Shown: piece after piece, positions 24,783-30,667 of the stretch
Layout of the letters: each line of letters begins with the position of its first letter
How positions within the stretch are numbered: position 1 is the stretch's first letter
Position numbers and translations under genes: made by a program
The notes under the pieces: generated by a model
Told to the model about the DNA's origin: nothing
Database searches by the model: none
What the model saw: the letters and a program-made list of their open reading frames with translations, nothing else
Assembly (NCBI RefSeq): GCF_000820705.1
Contig: NZ_CCXI01000093.1
Location: 1-36,480 of the forward strand
Reading direction: 5' to 3'
Length of the DNA: 36,480 nucleotides
From: Clostridium polynesiense
GTDB lineage: Bacteria; Bacillota; Clostridia; Clostridiales; Clostridiaceae

Positions 24783-25643
24783 CTAAGCTGCTGCTTGAAG
24801 TACAGCAAAACTTCTTGGATGCCCTACCTTCACCCCAAAGGTAAAATCAATTCTAGTTCTAAGGACAGGTTTACTGTCCAATTCTCCTAGATCTCTTATA
24901 GACAAACCACCGTTTGTAAGCCCTTCTATATATTTAACTCCATACCTTACAGCTACAATAACCCCATCTTTTAAATGTTCGGTCAAAGCAATTTCAACAC
25001 CATTAAATTTTGTTACAGGCTGTCCAAACTTGTTGGAGTCTACAACTATGTTATAACCCATATTATGAAATACAAAATTCAGCTTTCTTCTTGTCGCCTT
25101 GTTCATATATAAAAACTCAGCACCACCGTGAACACCATCTATTAACTGATATAATAAATCCATGTCTCTTTCAACATCCACCTTATTACCCGATAAACTT
25201 CCAGTTATAGCTGTACCCTTCTTCCCTTCCATTAACAGCGTTAATAAGCCTTTTGGAATGTGTCCGATTCCATTTCCATTGAAAAAGGCTTCTTCAACAG
25301 TGGAAGCAACAGCTTCAGCTTTTATCGTAGTTACTTCGGATCTTAGATCTGTTATATTTTGCCCATATACTAATACTAAATCAACATCAGCGTCCGCTCC
25401 GCATGGCTCTAGCTCAAACACTTCAGTTTCAAATTCAACAAAATCGCTGTTATATCCGGTGTAAAGATCCCTAAAATCCACCTTAGGTAGTAGAGTATTT
25501 AAATTTTGCCTATAAACTAACGCTCTAACTTCTTTAAATGGAATATGCTCTAAAACCTTACTTTCCCTTTCCATAACGTTTATTACACCAGCTAACAAAT
25601 GTTCCTGGGAAGCATTCTTCGCACTAACTTTACTTAAACTCAT
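24783..25643 (-). CDS. Phage major capsid protein (P23-45 / GP7-type, HK97 fold)
   Basis: 286 aa. It opens with the family's short helical N-arm (SLSKVSAKNASQEHLLAGVINVMERESKVL), then EPCGADADVDLVL near 81-92, IKAEAVASTVEEAFFNGN near 108-125, a central GGAEFLYMNKATRRKLNF near 172-189, and the closing AVRYGVKYIEGLTNGGL with RIDFTFGVKVGHPRSF. This order matches phage capsid proteins of the GP7 group. No protease, scaffold or portal gene accompanies it. Encapsulin-like use is possible but no cargo gene is adjacent. It heads a three-gene operon, with the repeat-rich region 25644-26281 upstream. Confidence 0.85.
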   Translation of the reverse strand: MSLSKVSAKNASQEHLLAGVINVMERESKVLEHIPFKEVRALVYRQNLNTLLPKVDFRDLYTGYNSDFVEFETEVFELEPCGADADVDLVLVYGQNITDLRSEVTTIKAEAVASTVEEAFFNGNGIGHIPKGLLTLLMEGKKGTAITGSLSGNKVDVERDMDLLYQLIDGVHGGAEFLYMNKATRRKLNFVFHNMGYNIVVDSNKFGQPVTKFNGVEIALTEHLKDGVIVAVRYGVKYIEGLTNGGLSIRDLGELDSKPVLRTRIDFTFGVKVGHPRSFAVLQAAA

Positions 25644-25709
25644 TTCATTACCCCCTAGTTTGTTTACAAAGGTACAAATACCTTCTCACTTACTAGGTCA
25701 ACTAACGGC

Positions 25710-25723
25710 TTAAAATGTAACTA
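25710..25723 (-). promoter_or_regulatory. 14-bp motif shared with 23684-23697
   Basis: TTAAAATGTAACTA occurs here, 66-80 bp upstream of the capsid start, and again at 23684-23697 upstream of the TerS-like gene, in the same orientation. Here a TTGACA lies next to it on the minus strand. Confidence 0.4.
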
Positions 25724-25748
25724 TTTTTGTCAAACTTTTTTTAATAAT

Positions 25749-25846
25749 TTTTACTATAGTAAAAGTTGTTTTTACTTTTTAACACGTAAAGAAGCAGTTA
25801 ATATATAGTATAAATGAAATTATATATAGTATCTTTACGTGTTAAA
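25749..25846. promoter_or_regulatory. Palindrome and 15-bp inverted repeat upstream of the capsid operon
   Basis: TTTTACTATAGTAAAA (25749-25764) is a perfect 16-bp palindrome. Next to it TTTAACACGTAAAGA (25778-25792) and TCTTTACGTGTTAAA (25832-25846) are exact inverted copies 39 bp apart. They are likely operator or looping sites in the 638-base gap 25644-26281, which holds no gene I recognise. Confidence 0.55.
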
Positions 25847-26093
25847 TTTGGCACCATAAATTTAAATTTGTTTTATGAGTTTACTAATTAAACAAATATA
25901 TTTACCTTTTAATGTATTTTAATTGTAAATACTGCACTCATAGACACTAAATAACAACATAATAATTACATTTAACAATTGTATCAACTTTACATAAATA
26001 TCTTTATTATATATGTATTAATTTAACCATAATATATTTTTGATACTTATTGTAGTACCCCTTTAGGTTATAGCTTTAGCTATTAGCATATAA

Positions 26094-26199
26094 TTATTTA
26101 TATATTAGTTATTTATATATTAGTTATTCATTCTATGTTAATTTTAACACTACCCCTATAATCAAATTTAACACTACCCCCATGCATAATTTTAACACC
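26094..26199. repeat. Candidate replication origin: 15-bp tandem repeat and 24-bp iterons
   Basis: TTATTTATATATTAG occurs twice in tandem (26094-26108, 26109-26123) with a partial third. AATTTTAACACTACCCC-type units then start at 26140, 26164 and 26188, exactly 24 bp apart. Very A/T-rich DNA next to spaced iterons and a replication-initiator-like gene is the usual plasmid origin layout. Confidence 0.6.
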
Positions 26200-26213
26200 T
26201 TCTATTTAAAGGA

Positions 26214-26273
26214 TGACAAAAGTAAAACAAGTATAATTTTAATACAGTATAAATAAGTGCAAAAAGTAAAACA
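26214..26273 (-). repeat. 61-bp repeat, copy B (inverted relative to copy A)
   Basis: 60 bp. It matches the reverse complement of 23852-23912 with two substitutions and one gap, and lies between the iterons and the replication-initiator-like gene. Confidence 0.85.
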
Positions 26274-26281
26274 TCTTTAAA

Positions 26282-26731
26282 TTAAGCCTTATTATCTGTT
26301 TTTTTAATTTTTTTCAAGTACTTTTCTTCATAAATGTAATAAACTTTATATTCATTTGTTGCAATATGAGCGTGGGTATGTCTACCACCTTTTTTTAATA
26401 ATTTAACTAATCCTATGCTATATAATTTATTTAAACATCTAATAACTGTGTGTTTCGTTTTAATTCCGGTAAATTTCATTATTGTTTCTTGGCTTGGATA
26501 TGGATCTTTCTCTGAATTGTGGGAGTACCTTAATAAACATTCATATACAAGTTTCTCCTGTGATGTTAGTCCTATCTCTGTAAGTAACGGATGTAACCAG
26601 TTAGGAATAATATAATATTCTCCACCTTCGCCGCACACTTCTCCATATGACCGCTCTATTATTTGTACCTTCCCCTTAATCTCTCCCTCTTTAGCGTCAA
26701 TACTTTTTTTAGTTCTTTTAAATTCTTTCAC
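26282..26731 (-). CDS. Winged-helix protein, replication-initiator-like
   Basis: 149 aa. A charged N-terminal segment is followed by YYIIPNWLHPLL, then a winged HTH near 50-120 (LTSQEKLVYECLLRYS, PYPSQETIMKFTG, HTVIRCLNKLYSIGLVKLLKKGG), an HTH_36-type domain common in replication initiators of plasmids and phages. The C-terminus is Lys-rich. Iterons lie directly downstream, so it likely binds them. The frame opens with GTG at 26740, but AAGGAG lies 8 nt before GTG 26731, which I chose. A pure transcription regulator is the alternative. Confidence 0.7.
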   Translation of the reverse strand: MKEFKRTKKSIDAKEGEIKGKVQIIERSYGEVCGEGGEYYIIPNWLHPLLTEIGLTSQEKLVYECLLRYSHNSEKDPYPSQETIMKFTGIKTKHTVIRCLNKLYSIGLVKLLKKGGRHTHAHIATNEYKVYYIYEEKYLKKIKKTDNKA

Positions 26732-26834
26732 TTTAACCACTCCTTTTTTACTTTACATAAACCTATTCAGAATTTAGAAGTACCTGTGACAACTTTTTTT
26801 AAATAATTGAGGATCAAGCCTTCCGGACTGACAT

Positions 26835-26896
26835 AATAAACCTACCTATATTACAGTAAAATAACTAAAAATAACTGTAACATAAGTAGGTTTATT
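26835..26896. repeat. Large inverted repeat
   Basis: AATAAACCTAC (26835-26845) pairs with GTAGGTTTATT (26886-26896), with an inner TTACAGT / ACTGTAA pair, in a 698-base gap (26741-27438). It may be a terminator or a protein-binding site. Confidence 0.5.
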
Positions 26897-26919
26897 AATT
26901 AATGTAAATAGTTGAGTGT

Positions 26920-27200
26920 TCAATGCCACCATTCTTTAATACCTTTGTTATAAACTGCTCCCACATTAATAGCTTTACCATAACAAGCTTGTCCATTATG
27001 TATAATTGCCATTAACCACCAGCGATTTACCGCCCCAAGCTACCACCATGACTATTATTTACAGGGTATTGGCTGCCACTCACCATACGACACGTAAACA
27101 CCTTCCAAGGAATATAACAAAGGTAATTCTTCCTTGCTTTACATGATAGCTGATTTTTTGCAGTGGCTCAGCTTACCGGTCAAGTTTATACTGTTATTAG
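26920..27200 (-). other. Higher-GC stretch, possible decayed coding remnant
   Basis: On the minus strand one frame is open from about 27039 to a TGA at 26920, rich in Trp, Tyr and Gly, and upstream it contains further stops (TAA TAG and TAG). The base composition is more coding-like than the surroundings. I could not assign a family. Confidence 0.25.
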
Positions 27201-27250
27201 GCTTCCAGTACCTATACCTGTCATTAAAAAAGAGTATAGGAAATACAGCC

Positions 27251-27279
27251 TTGACATCTATTCTTTTTTTCAATAGAAT
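27251..27279 (+). promoter_or_regulatory. Near-consensus promoter for a small RNA
   Basis: TTGACA (27251-27256), 17-nt spacer, TAGAAT (27274-27279). Every gene of the element is on the opposite strand, so it does not serve any of them. Confidence 0.65.
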
Positions 27280-27285
27280 AATGAT

Positions 27286-27421
27286 AAGGTTGTATATAAT
27301 TTAAATATTAAATTTTTAAGGTTGTATGTGCTTTAATATTTAAGTTGTATCGGTTTTTAATTATGTGCTAGAATCTGTTGTTTTAATTTTGTCCTCAACA
27401 GACTCTAGCTTTTTCTTTTTT
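27286..27421 (+). ncRNA. Probable small RNA of about 135 nt
   Basis: It begins about 7 nt after the -10 box and ends at a strong terminator: GCTAGAATCTGTTG (27367-27380) pairs with CAACAGACTCTAGC (27396-27409) with one mismatch, then TTTTTCTTTTTT. Between them AAGGTTGTAT occurs at 27286 and 27318, and AAGTTGTAT at 27342. Only a 5-codon ORF is present, so a regulatory RNA with a repeated seed is the best reading. No partner target was found. Confidence 0.55.
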
Positions 27422-27438
27422 AAAATTGTCTATTTGTT

Positions 27439-27672
27439 TTAATTTTGTCCAATACGATCAACAATTAATTTATCAATATATTTTTCAACATACTTATAGG
27501 AAATAGTTCCGGCCGTTAACCATTCATAAATTCCATGACATATGTCCTCATAGGTAAAATGACTTTCAATAAACTCAATTTTTTCATTCACAATAGTTTC
27601 AATTTCACTGTTAATAAATTCATCAGTTTGTAACCAATGCTCAATACCACTCCATAGTGTTTCTTTATTCAT
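27439..27672 (-). CDS. Hypothetical satellite protein (77 aa)
   Basis: Acidic, helical protein (starts MNKETLWSGIEHWLQ), with no membrane span and no motif I recognise. AAGGAGC lies about 8 nt before ATG 27672, so it is likely translated. It follows the integrase gene by 54 bp on the same strand and may be cotranscribed. Small genes beside integrases are often excision or control factors, but this one has no visible HTH, so its role is open. Confidence 0.65.
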   Translation of the reverse strand: MNKETLWSGIEHWLQTDEFINSEIETIVNEKIEFIESHFTYEDICHGIYEWLTAGTISYKYVEKYIDKLIVDRIGQN

Positions 27673-27725
27673 TTAAAATGCTCCTTTTGTTGATTATCTT
27701 GTTCGCACATTCTACATTTTTTATG

Positions 27726-28703
27726 CTATTCAAGTAGCTTCTCTAGTACATTTGCCTGTCTATGCTTTTCTTGTATTGTCTTTGTATCTAGTTGCACATA
27801 TTTGCGTGTAGTAGATAATTCAGTATGTCCCATAATCCTTTGCAGGGAAAATATATCCATTCCAGCCTTAACTGCATTCGTTGCATATGTGTGTCTTAAC
27901 ATATATAATGTGCAGCGGAACCCAGCCTTTTGTGAATACCTATTCATTGCACTTCTTACTCCTAAATAACATGAGGGCATACCGTATTCATTGATAAATA
28001 CATAATTACTATTATTTTTATTAGATATTTTAATTAATTCATTCAACAACCTTGCTACACGCTTAGATATAGGCAAAAACCTCTCAGTCCTTGTTTTGGA
28101 ATTGGTAGCTTTAACGGTTACAATACTATCGTTTAAATTAATATCCTCAACTTCTAATGCAAGCGCTTCCTTTATCCTAATACCTGTATCCAAAATAGTT
28201 AAAAATAGTGTATAATCTCGTAATCCCGTAAAGGTTGTAGTATCTATTTGTTTTAGTAATTTCTTAACTTGCCCAGCATCTAAGGCTGTTATTGTATCTT
28301 TTGGTGTTTTCATTAATTTAATTTTTTTATTGAAATTCTCCTTTAAATATTCTTCTTCTTTCAACCAATTTAGATAAGATTTAATATACCTTAATCTAAT
28401 ATTTATAGTGTTATTACTATACTTCTTTTGCAATTTCATAAAGTTAATGTATTCAATAAAATACTCTACCTTTAACATCATGGACTCTTCTAGTCCCAAC
28501 ACTTGCTTCAAATAGTAATCTAGGGTTTTCTTATACCTTCTGTAGTCATTCAAAGTTACATCAGATAAGCCTTGAAGCATTTTAACCTTTAGAAATACAT
28601 AAAATAAATTATTAAAATTTCCAATGGTTAATTTATCATGGATATCTTTGGATATTGGATTAATTTCAATAATTTTATCTAGTTTTATGCGATTATTCCC
28701 CAT
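27726..28703 (-). CDS. Tyrosine recombinase (integrase) of the element
   Basis: 325 aa. The N-terminal SAM-like domain spans about 30-115. The catalytic domain starts near 140 and carries Arg176 (LDTGIRIKEAL), Lys203 (NSKTRTERFLP), Arg270 (MLRHTYATN), His293 (MGHTELSTT) and nucleophile Tyr302 (RKYVQLD). The box usually reading HxLR has Tyr267 in place of His. It lies 69 bp from the right attachment repeat and is transcribed away from it, the standard position. It catalyses insertion into and excision from tRNA-Gln(CTG). AAGGGA lies before ATG 28703. Confidence 0.95.
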   Translation of the reverse strand: MGNNRIKLDKIIEINPISKDIHDKLTIGNFNNLFYVFLKVKMLQGLSDVTLNDYRRYKKTLDYYLKQVLGLEESMMLKVEYFIEYINFMKLQKKYSNNTINIRLRYIKSYLNWLKEEEYLKENFNKKIKLMKTPKDTITALDAGQVKKLLKQIDTTTFTGLRDYTLFLTILDTGIRIKEALALEVEDINLNDSIVTVKATNSKTRTERFLPISKRVARLLNELIKISNKNNSNYVFINEYGMPSCYLGVRSAMNRYSQKAGFRCTLYMLRHTYATNAVKAGMDIFSLQRIMGHTELSTTRKYVQLDTKTIQEKHRQANVLEKLLE

Positions 28704-28770
28704 TTTCTCACATCCCTTCTATGAAATATTTATTTAGATAACGCATGGACTACTATTATAAAAAAAGCAA

Positions 28771-28813
28771 AAAAAAATGAGGATTTAAATACAAAAATGC
28801 ATCTAAATCCTCA
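28771..28813 (-). terminator. tRNA-Gln terminator inside the right attachment repeat
   Basis: Minus strand GAGGATTTA pairs with TAAATCCTC, then T7. An identical hairpin lies in the left repeat, so both tRNA ends keep a terminator. Confidence 0.7.
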
Positions 28814-28876
28814 TTAATACTGGTTTGGCTAGGATAGCAGGATTTGAACCTGCGCATACTGGAGTCAGAATCCAGT
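28772..28876. repeat. Right attachment repeat
   Basis: Identical over 105 bp to 21251-21355. The identity stops at 28876, in the tRNA anticodon stem, which places the crossover in or beside it. Confidence 0.95.
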
Positions 28877-28900
28877 GCCTTACCGCTTGGCTATATCCCA
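28826..28900 (-). tRNA. tRNA-Gln (CTG), intact, element integration site
   Basis: 75 nt with encoded CCA. TGGGATA pairs with TATCCTA; the loop TTCTGAC between CTGGA and TCCAG gives anticodon CTG. The 3' part from 28876 downwards is supplied by the element and is identical to the orphan fragment at 21305-21355. Confidence 0.95.
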
Positions 28901-28924
28901 TCACTTAATTTACTTACGAATTTT

Positions 28925-28953
28925 ATTATAATTACTATAAAATAAAATGTCAA
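28925..28953 (-). promoter_or_regulatory. Consensus promoter of tRNA-Gln
   Basis: Minus strand TTGACA (28948-28953), 17-nt spacer, TATAAT (28925-28930), about 25 nt before the tRNA. It matches the sigma-A consensus fully. Confidence 0.8.
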
Positions 28954-29116
28954 CCTAAATCAGCATTTTATTCTTATTAAAAAATGATTTTATCTGCCTT
29001 TCACTAAAGCATATTAATCTTATCCCCTTTATGAATAAATTGAAATTACAAAATAAATATTTTATAATTTAATTACTAGCATATGTATTTATTTTATTAA
29101 GTTGGGAGGAATTTTA

Positions 29117-29518
29117 TTGAATTTATGTGAAGTTTGCGGTAAAAAAGCAGATAAACATCATATAATATATAAAAGTCAGGGAGGCATTGACTACCCGCTG
29201 AATTATAAATATCTGTGCCCAAACCATCACAGAGGGAAACACGGCCCTCATAAAAATATAAAAATAGATTTAGAATACAAATTAGAGCTTCAAAATAAAT
29301 TAACAGATATATTAAATAATGAATACTACAGTGCAGAAGACTTGGCAGTAATTTTAGATATTTCACGAAGCCGCTTAAAAAAAATCTTACGGTATTCAAA
29401 GCTATATAAGGAAGGCTATAAAAGCAGTGATGTCATATATATACTCATGGGAAGGCGTATCTATGACGAATACATGCTGGAGGATTTAGAATTAGAAAGT
29501 CTCTTAGCCAACTTTTAA
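29117..29518 (+). CDS. HNH-like zinc-binding protein with an HTH-like C-terminus
   Basis: 133 aa. The N-terminal part has CEVCGKKADKHHIIYKSQGG, then LCPNHHRGKHG, which is the CxxC-HH-CxxHH spacing of an HNH nuclease fold. The C-terminal part (YYSAEDLAVILDISRSRLKKIL) reads like a helix-turn-helix. The frame opens at a TTG at 29102, but GGGAGGA at 29104-29110 suits TTG 29117, which gives MNLCEVCG. It stands alone between the tRNA-Gln and the AIM24 gene. It lies outside the element repeats, so it is not counted as part of it. Confidence 0.75.
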   Translation: MNLCEVCGKKADKHHIIYKSQGGIDYPLNYKYLCPNHHRGKHGPHKNIKIDLEYKLELQNKLTDILNNEYYSAEDLAVILDISRSRLKKILRYSKLYKEGYKSSDVIYILMGRRIYDEYMLEDLELESLLANF

Positions 29519-29580
29519 GCTGAATATATTTCATCTTTATCGGATTAAAATTAATCCAAATAATATTTAGGAGTGGTGAT

Positions 29581-30261
29581 ATGAAATACAAGATTGAAGG
29601 AACTCCCCTGCCAGTAGTTATATGTACCTTGGAACCTGGAGAATCCATGATTACAGAAAGAGGCTCTATGAGCTGGATGACCGCCAATATAAATATGGAA
29701 ACTACCAGTAATGGTGGAGCTAGCAAAGTGTTTGGTAGAATGTTTTCAGGAGAGGCTCTGTTTCAAAACAGATATACTGCTAGAAATACTCAAGGAACTA
29801 TTGCTTTTGCTTCAAGCTTTCCCGGGTCAATTAAGGTTTTCGATATAACACCCAATAACGGAATGATAGTCCAAAAGTCTGGTTTTCTTGCTTCTGAAGA
29901 AGGAGTTAGCCTGTCTGTACATTTTCAAAAAAAGCTAAGTTCCGGTTTCTTTGGCGGCGAAGGCTTTATCATGCAGAGGCTTTCAGGTCAAGGAACAGCC
30001 TTTGTAGAAATAGACGGACACGCTGTAGAATACACCCTTGCTCCTGGAGAATCTATGATAGTAGATACGGGCTATCTTGCCGCCATGAGCGAAACCTGTA
30101 CTATGGAAGTCGTAACTGTTCCTGGAATAAAAAATATGCTTTTTGGAGGAGAAGGACTATTTAACACCGTAGTAAAGGGACCTGGAAGAATTATTCTTCA
30201 GACACTGCCTATAAGCTCTGTAGCAGGTTCTTTAAGACCTTTCTTTCCCTCAGCTAAATAA
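29581..30261 (+). CDS. AIM24 / TIGR00266 family protein
   Basis: 226 aa beta-rich protein. The family signature shows in EPGESMITERGSMSWMT near 18-34, GEALFQNRYTA near 59-69, IAFASSFPGSIKVFDI near 75-90, QRLSGQGTAFVEIDG near 135-149 and LAPGESMIVDTGYLAAM near 155-171. The reaction or ligand of this group is not established. A double-stranded beta-helix fold is likely. The ribosome-binding site GGAGTGGTG lies before ATG 29581. It has its own strong terminator. Confidence 0.9.
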   Translation: MKYKIEGTPLPVVICTLEPGESMITERGSMSWMTANINMETTSNGGASKVFGRMFSGEALFQNRYTARNTQGTIAFASSFPGSIKVFDITPNNGMIVQKSGFLASEEGVSLSVHFQKKLSSGFFGGEGFIMQRLSGQGTAFVEIDGHAVEYTLAPGESMIVDTGYLAAMSETCTMEVVTVPGIKNMLFGGEGLFNTVVKGPGRIILQTLPISSVAGSLRPFFPSAK

Positions 30262-30282
30262 ATTACAGATTAATATAAATAG

Positions 30283-30315
30283 AAAACTGGAAATCTATAT
30301 AGATTTCCAGTTTTT
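30283..30315 (+). terminator. Terminator of the AIM24 gene
   Basis: Perfect 14-bp stem AAAACTGGAAATCT (30283-30296) with its complement (30301-30314), then T5. Confidence 0.9.
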
Positions 30316-30372
30316 ATTATTTTTTAACTATAGTTAAAGATATTGTAGTTTTTATATAATTTTTATAATAAA

Positions 30373-30416
30373 AATAAAAAAATCCATGGATAATCCAAAA
30401 TCTTAACCATGAATTT
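30373..30416 (-). terminator. Terminator of the tRNA-Leu / tRNA-Gly unit
   Basis: Minus strand AATTCATGG pairs with CCATGGATT (one G-T pair), then T7. It lies 5 bp past the tRNA-Gly 3' end. Confidence 0.7.
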
Positions 30417-30420
30417 TCTT

Positions 30421-30495
30421 TGGAGCGGAAGACGGGATTTGAACCCGCAACTTTCACCTTGGCAAGGTGACACTCTACCGTTGAGTCACTCCCGC
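30421..30495 (-). tRNA. tRNA-Gly (GCC)
   Basis: 75 nt with encoded CCA. GCGGGAG pairs with CTTCCGC; the loop TTGCCAA between TCACC and GGTGA gives anticodon GCC. Confidence 0.96.
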
Positions 30496-30500
30496 AAACA

Positions 30501-30584
30501 TGGTGCAGGTGAAGGGAGTCGAACCCCCACGCCGTAGGCGCTAGATCCTAAGTCTAGTGCGTCTGCCAATTCCGCCACACCTGC
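30501..30584 (-). tRNA. tRNA-Leu (TAG)
   Basis: 84 nt with encoded CCA and a long variable arm (CGCCTACGGCG). Loop CTTAGGA between CTAGA and TCTAG gives anticodon TAG. Confidence 0.96.
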
Positions 30585-30602
30585 ATTTAAACCACATTTA
30601 TT

Positions 30603-30630
30603 ATTATACATAATTAATTCATAATTACAA
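30603..30630 (-). promoter_or_regulatory. Promoter of the tRNA-Leu / tRNA-Gly unit
   Basis: Minus strand TTGTAA (30625-30630), 16-nt spacer, TATAAT (30603-30608). Confidence 0.55.
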
Positions 30631-30667
30631 TAGTTTTTTACTAAATACCATAAAAACCCCTGTACTC

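Larger units (their letters stand above)
21251..28876. mobile_element. 7.5-kb integrative element in tRNA-Gln(CTG), probable capsid-encoding phage satellite
   Basis: Bounded by 105-bp identical direct repeats (21251-21355 and 28772-28876). The right copy completes the 3' half of tRNA-Gln; the left copy is the orphaned original 3' end. All genes lie on the minus strand: integrase, 77-aa protein, replication-initiator-like protein, major capsid protein, HTH protein, 109-aa protein, TerS-like protein, serine recombinase. The gene density is low, and noncoding stretches are packed with repeats. No large terminase, portal, protease, tail, lysis or conjugation gene is visible. I infer a plasmid-like satellite of a tailed phage. 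A decayed prophage is the main alternative, but the genes look intact and the end repeats are unchanged, which favours a recent and functional element. Confidence 0.85.

Noticed and set aside
25010-25464. Plus-strand frames opposite the capsid gene
   Set aside because: These are antisense shadows of a well-supported capsid gene.
24783-25643. Encapsulin shell with cargo
   Set aside because: The sequence pattern fits the P23-45/GP7 phage capsid group better, and no cargo enzyme or targeting peptide is adjacent.
27286-27672. Type III toxin-antitoxin (repeat RNA plus toxin)
   Set aside because: The repeats are short and imperfect, and the next protein gene is on the opposite strand, so the required layout is absent.
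29097-29399. Minus-strand 100-aa frame opposite the HNH gene
   Set aside because: It is antisense to the zinc-motif gene and lacks a start signal.
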